From an uncultured Collinsella sp. (lineage in GTDB: Bacteria > Actinomycetota > Coriobacteriia > Coriobacteriales > Coriobacteriaceae): 26,105 nt of DNA. Of this stretch, positions 7,391 to 14,326 are shown one piece after another. How positions within the stretch are numbered: the first letter of the stretch is position 1; every line of letters begins with the position of its first letter. Both the position numbers and the translations under genes were made by a program. Location of the stretch: the NCBI GenBank assembly GCA_902488525.1, contig CABTWP010000029.1:1-26105 (forward strand), written 5' to 3'. The notes under the pieces are model-generated. The model did no database searches. It was given only the letters and a program-made list of their open reading frames with translations, and had not been told where the DNA came from.

Positions 7391-8308
7391 ATGCGCTGCC
7401 TTATCATCCACAACCCGGCATCGGGCCCCAGCTCAGATGAAATCTACGCGTTCACGCACGCCCTCGCGCAGGGCGGCGACGAGGTCGTGATGCGCTTTAT
7501 CGGCGATGGCATGGAACCCGAGGACGCCGTGGCAGACGTGCGCGAGTTTGATCGCGTGGTCGTTTCGGGCGGCGACGGCACCGTCTCCAACGTGCTCGAC
7601 CAGATGCGCGGGTGCGGTGTCCCCACGCTCGTCTTCCCCTCCGGCACAGCCTGCCTGTTCTTTAACAACATCGGTAATGCCCCCGAGGCAGCGGCGCTTG
7701 CCAAGGCTTGCCGCGCCGGTCGCACGGTCAAAGTGGACATGGGCGAGCTCTTTTGGCTCGACGAGAACGGCAACGAGAAGCGCCACGGCTTTATCATCAT
7801 CGCCGGCTCGGGCTTCGACGCCGAGATCATGATGAAGGCCGCCCCCGCCAAAAACGACATCGGCGAGATCGCCTATTTCCTGTCGGCGCTCGCCACACCC
7901 AACCCCACGGTGGCGCATTTTACGATTGAGCATGACGGCATTGTCGAGGAGCTCGATGGCATCTGCTGCATGGCCGGCAACACCTCGGTCATTCAAAACG
8001 ACATCAACCTGTTCCCCGATTGCCGCATGAACGACGGCATGGTCGACATCGCGGTCATCGAGCCCGTAAAAACCGTCCAGCTCCTGCCCACCGTGATCAC
8101 CGCCGCACTCGACCCCGCCGGCAAGGTGCTCGGCCGTCCGCAGTTCAAGATCATCCAGACCAAGGAAGCCAAGATCACCTGCACGCCGTCGCTGGGCATG
8201 CAGTTCGATGGCGAGATCATCTCCAGCAACTCGGGCGTCTTTGGTGCCCGCGCGCTTCCGCAATGCCTCGATCTCATCGTCGACGAATTCTCCCCGCTCG
8301 GAAAATAG
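7391..8308 (+). CDS. Diacylglycerol kinase-family lipid kinase (DagK/YegS/BmrU type)
   Basis: A 305-residue cytoplasmic or membrane-associated lipid kinase of the DAGK catalytic-domain family. It shows the N-terminal HNPASG (7-12), the nucleotide-binding VVSGGDGTVSNVL (57-69) and the following GTACLFFNN (85-93), where most relatives have GTANDFA. Near the C-terminus GMQFDGE matches the usual family DGE motif. It probably phosphorylates diacylglycerol or a related lipid; the exact substrate is not shown. The ATG at 7391 has only a weak GGGAA upstream. A 30-codon gene begins 9 bp after its stop with its own strong ribosome site, so the two are likely co-transcribed up to the terminator at 8447. 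Confidence 0.88.
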   Translation: MRCLIIHNPASGPSSDEIYAFTHALAQGGDEVVMRFIGDGMEPEDAVADVREFDRVVVSGGDGTVSNVLDQMRGCGVPTLVFPSGTACLFFNNIGNAPEAAALAKACRAGRTVKVDMGELFWLDENGNEKRHGFIIIAGSGFDAEIMMKAAPAKNDIGEIAYFLSALATPNPTVAHFTIEHDGIVEELDGICCMAGNTSVIQNDINLFPDCRMNDGMVDIAVIEPVKTVQLLPTVITAALDPAGKVLGRPQFKIIQTKEAKITCTPSLGMQFDGEIISSNSGVFGARALPQCLDLIVDEFSPLGK

Positions 8309-8317
8309 GAGGACCCC

Positions 8318-8410
8318 ATGAACGACAACCCCCTGATTGGCTTTATCGTCATCGTCTTGGCCATGCTCGTCGGCTATGCGATTAACGTGATCCACCGCCG
8401 GAAGAAGTAA
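8318..8410 (+). CDS. 30-residue single-span membrane microprotein
   Basis: A short ORF starts 9 bp after the lipid kinase stop, with AGGAGG just upstream of its ATG. The product begins MNDNPLIGF, has one hydrophobic helix (about residues 6-25) and ends in a basic HRRKK tail. That pattern indicates an inner-membrane microprotein with its C-terminus in the cytoplasm. It may associate with the lipid kinase or act as a membrane anchor for it; no family is recognised. The ribosome site, spacing and downstream terminator make translation credible despite the size. Confidence 0.65.
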   Translation: MNDNPLIGFIVIVLAMLVGYAINVIHRRKK

Positions 8411-8446
8411 TTCCACATTGGTATGATATTCATCCAATTATCGTCT

Positions 8447-8490
8447 CCCCCGTTGTTTATGCATTTGCCAGACAGCGGGGGATTTTTCTT
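8447..8490 (+). terminator. Rho-independent terminator after the lipid kinase / microprotein pair
   Basis: A 10-bp stem, CCCCCGTTGT (8447-8456) with ACAGCGGGGG (8472-8481), has one wobble and is followed by ATTTTTCTTT. Confidence 0.9.
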
Positions 8491-8577
8491 TGTGCCCCGT
8501 GCAAGGCGCTTTATTCAGATACAGTAATTGCAGGGCGTCTTTATTTAACTAAAGCTAGATAATGAGTATTCTTGTCC

Positions 8578-8633
8578 GCTCATCGCATATTTTAGGACGC
8601 TCATCGAGTATTTCATCGAAATAGATGAATACT
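8578..8633. promoter_or_regulatory. Direct and inverted repeats upstream of the C69 dipeptidase gene
   Basis: The 308-bp gap 8411-8718 holds the terminator and then this AT-rich region. GCTCATCG occurs at 8578-8585 and 8599-8606, exactly 21 bp apart, two helical turns. A near-perfect inverted repeat, AGTATTTCATC (8607-8617) with GATGAATACT (8624-8633), follows at once. A further GAGTATT lies at 8564-8570. The arrangement suggests binding of a dimeric regulator on one face of the helix. No convincing -35/-10 pair was identified. Confidence 0.45.
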
Positions 8634-8718
8634 ATTTAGACTTCCGATAGGCTAATAGATGTATTTATTAGCTGAAATCCTGCACGGTTCCGCGGGGTTT
8701 CAACGGTTGGGAGGGATC

Positions 8719-10521
8719 ATGAGGTTTACTCATCCTGTCAACACGCTCAAAAAGCTCGGCTGCGGCCTTGCGTTTGGAGCAGCGGCCATCATGGCCATGC
8801 CGACTTCGGCGCTCGCCTGCACCCAGATCTACATGGGCAGCAAGCTTACGGCAGACGGCAACAAGTACTACGGCCGTTCCGAGGACTTCGGTCCGCGCTA
8901 TGTCAAGCACTTTGGCATTGAGCCCGCACACAAGGACGGCAACAAGTACACCTCGGTCGAGTCCGGTTTTGAGTACAAGTCCAAGGGCGCAACCTACCGC
9001 TACACCTTCGTTCGCGACAACCCCTCTCAGTGGGAAGATCGCTACGACGCATATTCCGAGGCTGGCATCAACGAGAAGGGCGTTTCCTGCTCTGCCACGC
9101 TGAGCACCTCCTATAACGAGAAGGCCGAAGAGGCCGATCCCATCACCGAGGAGACTGGCATTGGCGAGTACAGCTATGCCAGCGTCATCCTGGGCGAGAG
9201 TGCCACGGCCCGCGAGGGCGTCGAGCTCATCGGCAGCCTGATCGACGAGCAGGGCGTCTGCTCCAACGACCAGATCATCATCGCCGACAGCACCGAGACC
9301 TGGCTGTTCGCCGCGCTTTCCGGCCATCAGTGGATTGCTATGAAGCTCGCCGATGACATCGCCTCGCTCAACCCCAACATCGGCAACCTCACCTATAACG
9401 TAGACCTCGATGACACCGAGAACTGTCTCCATTCCGAGGGCATCGAGTCCATGCCCAAGGAGAAGGGCTTTGCCGAGTACACCGACGGCAAGTTCGACGT
9501 CGCCAAAACCTACGGCGAGGAGATCGGCGAGGCCGGTATGCACCAGTGGTCGCGCTATATCCAGGGTCGCGATTACTTCATGGCCCCGCTGGCTGAAGGC
9601 ACTGACTACGAGATCGTGAAGGACGAGCGTGAAGATGCTCGCGCCACGACCGGCGCCCTGGTCCACGAGATGCAGCCGCTGTTCTTCCAGCCCGGCAAGT
9701 CCGACTGGAACACCTTCGAGATGATCCGTTCCTTCGCCGCCCGCGGCGAGAATGTCGCCGGCCTCAACGCCAACACCGACGGCGCCTATGCCATCGGCTC
9801 CAACCGCAACACCGAGATCCACACCTTCCAGATTCGTCACGGCATGGATCCCGAGATCGCGACCATCCAGTGGGAGATGCTCTCCAACGCCGAGTTCTCC
9901 GTCGCTATCCCCCTCTACTCTGCACTGCTCACCGAGGTCAGCCCCTACTTTAGCGATCAGGATGTCTCCTTCGATCACTGCGAAGAGGAAGACGTCGTGA
10001 ACAACGAGGAGCCCAAGAACTCCATCAACTACGTCCTCATGGACATCAACACGCTCGCCTATGAGAACCGCGACCACTGCGCTACCGGCGTCCGCGCCTA
10101 CCTCGATGCGCTGCAGAAGGAGCTCATCGAGCAGAACCTGACCGTCGACGAGGCCATGCAGGCCGCCGAGAACACCGAGGCCCGCACCGCCCTGGCCAAC
10201 AAGGCCGGCAAGGCTGCCACCAAAAACACCTACATCAAGTGCAAGGCCATGCTCGAGGAGATGCGCGACTACCTCAAGGAGGAGGATTTCTCCGAGGAGT
10301 TCGTCCCGAGCGACTACGATGCCGACAACGACTGCCTGGTCAAGTCCATCACCTACGCCGACGAGGCCCTCTCCGATGAGGACGTAGCCGAGCCCGAGGT
10401 CGAGAAGGAAGAGGCCACCGAAGAGAAGTCCGAGGGCAACAACATGGCCGCCATGGCCGTTGGCGCCGTCGTCATCATCGGCGTCTGCGGCTTCGTGCTC
10501 TATCGTCGCAAGAAGGCCTAA
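8719..10521 (+). CDS. Secreted, membrane-anchored C69-family dipeptidase
   Basis: A 600-residue peptidase of family C69 (PepD-like), an N-terminal-nucleophile hydrolase. A signal peptide ends in ALA (31-33) and is followed directly by Cys34 in the sequence CTQIYMG. Cleavage by signal peptidase would therefore expose the catalytic N-terminal Cys. YYGRSEDF and the SAT/YSEAGINEKGVSCSAT block are family-typical. The acidic C-terminal stretch ends in one membrane helix (about 572-594) and RRKKA, with no LPxTG motif visible. It is expected to cleave dipeptides outside the cell, supplying amino acids. The ATG at 8719 follows GGGAGGGATC; an upstream in-frame ATG at 8659 lacks such a site. Codon use matches its neighbours. 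Confidence 0.9.
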   Translation: MRFTHPVNTLKKLGCGLAFGAAAIMAMPTSALACTQIYMGSKLTADGNKYYGRSEDFGPRYVKHFGIEPAHKDGNKYTSVESGFEYKSKGATYRYTFVRDNPSQWEDRYDAYSEAGINEKGVSCSATLSTSYNEKAEEADPITEETGIGEYSYASVILGESATAREGVELIGSLIDEQGVCSNDQIIIADSTETWLFAALSGHQWIAMKLADDIASLNPNIGNLTYNVDLDDTENCLHSEGIESMPKEKGFAEYTDGKFDVAKTYGEEIGEAGMHQWSRYIQGRDYFMAPLAEGTDYEIVKDEREDARATTGALVHEMQPLFFQPGKSDWNTFEMIRSFAARGENVAGLNANTDGAYAIGSNRNTEIHTFQIRHGMDPEIATIQWEMLSNAEFSVAIPLYSALLTEVSPYFSDQDVSFDHCEEEDVVNNEEPKNSINYVLMDINTLAYENRDHCATGVRAYLDALQKELIEQNLTVDEAMQAAENTEARTALANKAGKAATKNTYIKCKAMLEEMRDYLKEEDFSEEFVPSDYDADNDCLVKSITYADEALSDEDVAEPEVEKEEATEEKSEGNNMAAMAVGAVVIIGVCGFVLYRRKKA

Positions 10522-10539
10522 GAACCCCCACCTTAAGGC

Positions 10540-10570
10540 GCGGGCGGGATGGCCAAGGTCGCCCGCCCGC
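10540..10570 (+). terminator. GC hairpin downstream of the dipeptidase gene
   Basis: GCGGGCGGG (10540-10548) and CCCGCCCGC (10562-10570) are perfect complements 18 bp after the stop. There is no T run, so termination is possible but unproven. Confidence 0.4.
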
Positions 10571-10644
10571 CCAGCCACCCATTCGACCGGCGGGAAACAT
10601 CGCCGAAATCTTTTCAAAAAAGATTCCCTGCACACACTTCGCTG

Positions 10645-10653
10645 TGCTATAGT
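10645..10653 (+). promoter_or_regulatory. Extended -10 promoter of the Trp leader / ECF operon
   Basis: TGCTATAGT is an extended -10 (TGn plus TATAGT), 59 bp before the leader peptide start. A weak -35 candidate, TTCCCT, lies about 18 bp upstream. This is the only good promoter between the dipeptidase and the leader peptide. Confidence 0.55.
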
Positions 10654-10711
10654 GCAGCGCAACAGCAACTAGGTGCGACCGCGCCACGGCATCACGAAAG
10701 GAGCCACCAAC

Positions 10712-10780
10712 ATGAAGAACACGATGAAGTCTCTCAACAACTGGTGGTGGCGTGATGCGAATACGATCGGTCGACGGTGA
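10712..10780 (+). CDS. Tryptophan leader peptide of the ECF transporter operon
   Basis: A 22-codon ORF encodes a peptide beginning MKNTMKSLNN, followed by three consecutive TGG codons at 10742-10750 and then RDANTIGRR. It is preceded by AAAGGAG at good spacing and followed by a strong terminator hairpin. The N-W-W-W pattern is like the trp leader peptides known from actinobacteria such as Corynebacterium and Streptomyces. Ribosome stalling at the Trp codons when charged tRNA-Trp is scarce would favour read-through into the transporter genes. It has no other expected function. Confidence 0.88.
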   Translation: MKNTMKSLNNWWWRDANTIGRR

Positions 10781-10847
10781 GTCCCTCACGCCTGTTTTTG
10801 CGCTCTAGGTGATTAGAAGGCCTCCGGTTTCGACCGGGGGCCTTTTT
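10768..10847 (+). terminator. Transcription attenuator with terminator and possible antiterminator
   Basis: The terminator is a 12-bp stem (10817-10828 with 10833-10844) closed by a TTCG loop and followed by T5. Its central part TCGACCG (10830-10836) is complementary to CGGTCGA (10768-10774) inside the leader ORF, 18 bp beyond the last Trp codon. A ribosome at the stop codon would cover that segment and allow termination. A ribosome stalled on the Trp codons would leave it free to disrupt the terminator. A small hairpin GTGAG/CTCAC follows the leader stop. The terminator is clear; the antiterminator pairing is inferred. Confidence 0.82.
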
Positions 10848-10926
10848 CTATCTCGAGCCCAATCGCATTCGCATCGCGCGCCTCCGCTTTCTTCTCTTTC
10901 ACTTCCCCTCCGAAAGGATTTTCACC

Positions 10927-11499
10927 ATGTCTCAGAACACCACCACCGCCCAGCCCCGCACCGTCCAGACCGCCGACCGCGGCAAACTCGACGTCCGTGC
11001 CCTTGTCTTGCTCGCCATCCTGCTTGCCGCTGGCTTCATCCTCAACTTCACCGTCGGCAAGGCTATCTCCGGCATCTCGGGCGGTATGATCAGCCCCGAG
11101 TTCATTATCTCGGCCTTCTGCCTCACTATCCTGGTCGTGCGCCCCAACATCGGTCAGGCAGCCGTCATCGGCCTGATCTCGGCCGCCGTGATCCAGATCA
11201 CCACCACCTCGCCGTTTGTCGATTTTGCCGCCGAGGGCATCGCTGCCATGCTCATGGCCGTCATTGTCAACGCTGCCGCCAAGGACGGCCAGGTTAAGCC
11301 CGCCGTCGCCATCGTCGCAGCCTTCGTGACCACCTTTGTCTCGGGCGTCATCTTCATGGTCATCAAGATGGCCATGCTCGGCGTGGTGAGCGAGCTCGCC
11401 GCTGCCATGCTGCCCGTCGTCGCCATGACCGCCGTCTTTAACGCCATCCTGGTCGGCGCTCTCTACCTGCCCATCCAGAAGTCCCTTAAGCTCAACTAA
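10927..11499 (+). CDS. trpP: ECF transporter S component, tryptophan-specific (TrpP-like)
   Basis: A 190-residue membrane protein with about five to six hydrophobic helices after a polar N-terminus of about 20 residues. It matches the general pattern of small substrate-binding S components: LDVRALVLLAILLAAGFILNF at the start, GGMISPEFIISAFCLTILVVRP, then ISAAVIQITTTSPF, as in the TrpP family. The upstream Trp attenuator independently supports tryptophan as substrate. The ATG follows GAAAGGA. It is followed, 212 bp later, by the fused ATPase and EcfT that would energise it. The symbol follows the Bacillus TrpP name and is a family-level assignment. Confidence 0.82.
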   Translation: MSQNTTTAQPRTVQTADRGKLDVRALVLLAILLAAGFILNFTVGKAISGISGGMISPEFIISAFCLTILVVRPNIGQAAVIGLISAAVIQITTTSPFVDFAAEGIAAMLMAVIVNAAAKDGQVKPAVAIVAAFVTTFVSGVIFMVIKMAMLGVVSELAAAMLPVVAMTAVFNAILVGALYLPIQKSLKLN

Positions 11500-11505
11500 C
11501 CTGCC

Positions 11506-11606
11506 CGGCTTTACGAGCCACCCCATCTTGGCGTTCATTCGTCGCTCGCGTACCCAAGTACGCTTCGCTCCTCTTTCGCGCCAACCTGGGGCACCTCGTA
11601 AAGCCG
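11506..11606. repeat. Palindromic element, copy 2, with conserved apical core
   Basis: The outer stem is GGCTTTACGAG (11507-11517) with CTCGTAAAGCC (11595-11605). Inner stems are CCCCA/TGGGG (11521-11525, 11587-11591), TTGGCG/CGCCAA (11528-11533, 11579-11584) and apical GCGTAC/GTACGC (11548-11553, 11558-11563) with loop CCAA. The core from about 11531 to 11579 matches copy 1 at 6013-6110 closely. The stems below it have changed on both sides, TTGGCG/CGCCAA here against TGACGT/ACGTCA in copy 1. It starts 7 bp after the trpP stop and reads in the direction of transcription, as copy 1 does relative to rnd. Confidence 0.85.
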
Positions 11607-11649
11607 CCTCCGTACTTCACCACCAAAGACTGTCCCAAACAACGAGCTT

Positions 11650-11693
11650 TTGGGGACGTTCTTAAACGACTAGTCATGTAAGAACGTCCCCAA
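11650..11693. repeat. 15-bp perfect inverted repeat upstream of the fused ATPase gene
   Basis: TTGGGGACGTTCTTA (11650-11664) and its exact complement (11679-11693) flank a 14-nt loop that holds the palindrome GACTAGTC. A GTCCCAAA just upstream (11632-11639) could pair with part of the left arm. The arrangement resembles REP-like palindromes; there is no T run. The ATPase ribosome site (GAAAGG) begins 8 bp later, so an effect on its translation is possible. Confidence 0.75.
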
Positions 11694-11711
11694 TGACTAT
11701 GAAAGGTATCC

Positions 11712-13463
11712 ATGGAAACGATCATCAACGTCGACGATGTCTCGTTCTCCTATGGCACGCAGACCGAGCAGGCGCTTAAGCATATCTCGCTCGGCGTGAA
11801 CAGGGGAGATTTTATCGGCATTATCGGGCCTTCGGGCGCCGGTAAGTCCACACTTGCCGCCTGTCTGTCGGGCGCCGTACCTCACCACTACACCGGCGCC
11901 TTTTATGGCTCCGTGTTAGTTGACGGCCACGACACCTGCGAGGTCTCGCTCACCGACATATCGCAGATCGTCGGCAGCGTGTTGCAGGACATCGATACCC
12001 AGATGGTCGCTTCGGTCGTTGAGGACGAAATGCTCTTTGGCCTCGAGAACTTTGGCGTTCCGCACGACCAGATCGAGCAGCGCTTGAGCGAGACGCTTAA
12101 GACCGTCGGTATCAGCGACCTGCGCGACCGCGAGATCCCCACGCTTTCGGGCGGCCAAAAGCAAAAGGTTGCCATCGCCGCCATCCTCGCCATGCGTCCG
12201 CGCGTGCTCGTGCTCGACGAACCCACCGCGGCGCTCGACCCCGCCAGCTCCACGCTGGTCTTCGAGACCCTGCGTGAGGCCAACCGTGCACTCGGCATCA
12301 CCATCGTTGTCGTTGAGCAAAAAGTCGCCCTGCTTTCGGAGTATTGCAACCGCGTGCTCGTGCTCAATCATGGCGAAATCGCGCTACAGGGCAAGCCGCA
12401 CGAGGTCTTCGCGCACACCGATGAGCTCCGCGCCATCGGCGTCGATTGCCCGCGTGTCACGCGCATTTTCAACAGCCTCGAGGCCGATGGCCTGGCCAGC
12501 GGCACTCCCTGTTTGGATGTTGATGAGGCCGAGCGCCTGATTACGGGCATCGTCGACCCCGCACACGCAAACAGCGACACTCAGGCACCCGCCGGCTCAC
12601 CGCACGCACCGTCGTTGCGCCCGCACGCCAAGGACGCCGAGCCCGTGCTCGCCTTCGATCACGTTGAGTTTGCCTATCCCAATGGCGGCGCCGCCGTCCA
12701 CGACCTCAACCTGACCCTCTATCCCGGCGAGCTCGTGGGCATCGTCGGCCAAAACGGCGCCGGCAAGACCACACTTACCAAGCTGCTCACAGGCCTGCTT
12801 AAGCCCGCCTCGGGCAGCGTGCGCGTCACGGGACTGGATACCGCAGCCGTCCCCACGAGCCGTATCGCCCGCGAGGTCGCAACGCTCTTCCAAAACCCCG
12901 ACCGCCAGATCTGCAAGGACACCGTGCTCGACGAGGTCGCCTTTGGCTTGGAGCTTGCCGGCATCGACCGTGCCGAGGCACTGCGTCGCGCCCAGCTCGT
13001 CATCGACCGCTTTGGCTTGCCGGCCGACGAGGCGCCCTTCTCGCTCTCGCGTGGTCAGCGCCAGATGGTGGCACTCGCCTCCGTCGTAGTCGTAGAGCCC
13101 AAAATCGTGGTGCTCGACGAGCCCACGAGCGGCCTTGACTACCGCGAGTGCATGACCGTCATGGAAACCGTGCGCACCATGGCCGAGCGCGGCTGCGCTG
13201 TAATCATGGTCTGCCACGACATGGAAGTCGTCTCTGACTTTGCCGAGCGCATCGTGGTGATGGCCGACGGCCGCATCCTCGACCGCGGCCGCACGCACGA
13301 GCTGTTCTCGAACATCGAGCTCATGCAGCGAGCCTACGTTGAGCCACCCCAGGTCATAGAGCTTTCTCGTCGCCTAGCATCCTCTGTCTCTCCCGCCTTT
13401 GCACAGGTGAGCGAGGTCACCGATATCGTTCGCATTACCGAGGAGATGGTCCACCGTGGTTAA
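11712..13463 (+). CDS. ECF transporter fused double ATPase
   Basis: Two ABC ATPase domains lie in one 583-residue chain and replace separate EcfA and EcfA'. Domain 1 (about 1-255) has GPSGAGKST (39-47), LSGGQ (145-149) and VLVLDEP (165-171). Domain 2 (about 312-540) has GQNGAGKTT (346-354), LSRGQ (445-449) and VVLDEP (466-471). A linker rich in Ala, Pro and His (about 283-308) separates them. The H-loop of domain 1 reads VEQK (201-204), with Gln in place of His, whereas domain 2 has the normal CHD (His502). The altered H-loop and the altered LSRGQ signature would fall in the same composite ATP site, so one site may be degenerate. The ATG follows GAAAGG. It overlaps the EcfT gene by 8 bp. Confidence 0.93.
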   Translation: METIINVDDVSFSYGTQTEQALKHISLGVNRGDFIGIIGPSGAGKSTLAACLSGAVPHHYTGAFYGSVLVDGHDTCEVSLTDISQIVGSVLQDIDTQMVASVVEDEMLFGLENFGVPHDQIEQRLSETLKTVGISDLRDREIPTLSGGQKQKVAIAAILAMRPRVLVLDEPTAALDPASSTLVFETLREANRALGITIVVVEQKVALLSEYCNRVLVLNHGEIALQGKPHEVFAHTDELRAIGVDCPRVTRIFNSLEADGLASGTPCLDVDEAERLITGIVDPAHANSDTQAPAGSPHAPSLRPHAKDAEPVLAFDHVEFAYPNGGAAVHDLNLTLYPGELVGIVGQNGAGKTTLTKLLTGLLKPASGSVRVTGLDTAAVPTSRIAREVATLFQNPDRQICKDTVLDEVAFGLELAGIDRAEALRRAQLVIDRFGLPADEAPFSLSRGQRQMVALASVVVVEPKIVVLDEPTSGLDYRECMTVMETVRTMAERGCAVIMVCHDMEVVSDFAERIVVMADGRILDRGRTHELFSNIELMQRAYVEPPQVIELSRRLASSVSPAFAQVSEVTDIVRITEEMVHRG

Positions 13464-14202
13464 CGTCATCGACTACATGCCGGGCGATACACTGCTGCAC
13501 CGCTTGAACCCGGTCGTCAAACTGGGCCTCGCCGCCGCCGTCATCATCGGCATCTTCCTGTCCGATACCTACGTGGCGCTGTTGGGCTTTTTGGCGCTCA
13601 CCCTTGCACTGGGCGCCTACGCCGGCGTCATCGACCGTCTGTTTTCGCTACTCAAGCTGCTGATTCCGCTCGCGCTTTTCATGCTGGTACTTCAGCTGGC
13701 CTTTATGCGCGACGGCAACATAGTGTGGGGCTTTATCACCGACACGGGCCTCATCACCGGATCGAAGGCTTGTCTACGCCTGTTGGGCGTGGCGCTGCCA
13801 CTCATCCTCATGCTTATGGTGACCAAGCTCAACGACCTCGCCAACGCCTGCGTCGAGGTGCTGCACGTGCCATATCGCTATGCCTTCACCTTTACCACGG
13901 CGCTGCGCTTTGTGCCGGTATTTGGCCAGGAAATGAACGCCATCATGGAGGCGCAGACTGCACGCGGCGTCGAATACGACACTAAGAATCCCGTCAAGAA
14001 ACTCAAGCTCATGCTGCCGCTGTGCGTGCCACTGCTTATCTCGAGCGTGGGCAAGACCGATGCCACCGCGCTTGCCGCCGAGCAGCGCGGCTTCTACCTG
14101 CGCACGCGCGCGAGTTCGTATAAGCGCTACCCCATCAAAGGCCTGGATATCGCCGTACTTATCGTCAGCATCGCCCTTATTGCCATCGGCTTCCTGTTCT
14201 AG
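13456..14202 (+). CDS. ecfT: ECF transporter transmembrane (T) component
   Basis: A 248-residue membrane protein of the EcfT/CbiQ family that couples the ATPase to the S component. Hydrophobic helices lie at about 21-36, 40-56, 62-84, 105-122 and at the C-terminus (231-248). The cytoplasmic coupling region holds the two family motifs, AQTARGVEYD and AAEQRGFYLRTR, whose Arg-Gly pairs contact the ATPases. The GTG start lies inside the last codons of the ATPase gene and is preceded by AGGAG, so the two are translationally coupled. The transporter operon ends at the strong terminator at 14231. Confidence 0.93.
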   Translation: MVNVIDYMPGDTLLHRLNPVVKLGLAAAVIIGIFLSDTYVALLGFLALTLALGAYAGVIDRLFSLLKLLIPLALFMLVLQLAFMRDGNIVWGFITDTGLITGSKACLRLLGVALPLILMLMVTKLNDLANACVEVLHVPYRYAFTFTTALRFVPVFGQEMNAIMEAQTARGVEYDTKNPVKKLKLMLPLCVPLLISSVGKTDATALAAEQRGFYLRTRASSYKRYPIKGLDIAVLIVSIALIAIGFLF

Positions 14203-14230
14203 CAATCGCTGGCAGCAACCGACAGACGCA

Positions 14231-14267
14231 AAAGGCCCCGGCTCGCATCAAACGAGCCGGGGCCTTT
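14231..14267. terminator. Bidirectional terminator between ecfT and the racemase gene
   Basis: A perfect 15-bp stem (14231-14245 with 14253-14267) with a 7-nt loop. The flanking A and T tracts make it usable from both sides, as expected between convergent genes. Confidence 0.9.
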
Positions 14268-14286
14268 ACTGTTTCACCAGATAAAA

Positions 14287-14319
14287 CCTACCAAAATAAA
14301 CCTGTCCCTTTTTGGCAGG
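14287..14319. repeat. Short imperfect palindrome containing a GTCCC motif
   Basis: CCTACCAAAA (14287-14296) faces TTTTGGCAGG (14310-14319), nine of ten pairing. CCTGTCCC lies between them. Similar GTCCC/GGGAC-plus-T-run motifs occur in the inverted repeats at 3210-3318 and 11632-11693. It may be the remnant of a REP-like family. Confidence 0.4.
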
Positions 14320-14326
14320 TCGAGGG

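Noticed and set aside
10540..10570. GC-rich hairpin after the dipeptidase read as part of the Trp attenuator
   Set aside because: It lies upstream of the promoter candidate and leader peptide, so it would not be in the attenuator transcript.
8668..10668. Minus-strand ORF of 666 codons opposite the C69 dipeptidase
   Set aside because: Antisense shadow of a highly biased gene; low-complexity translation and no ribosome site or domain.
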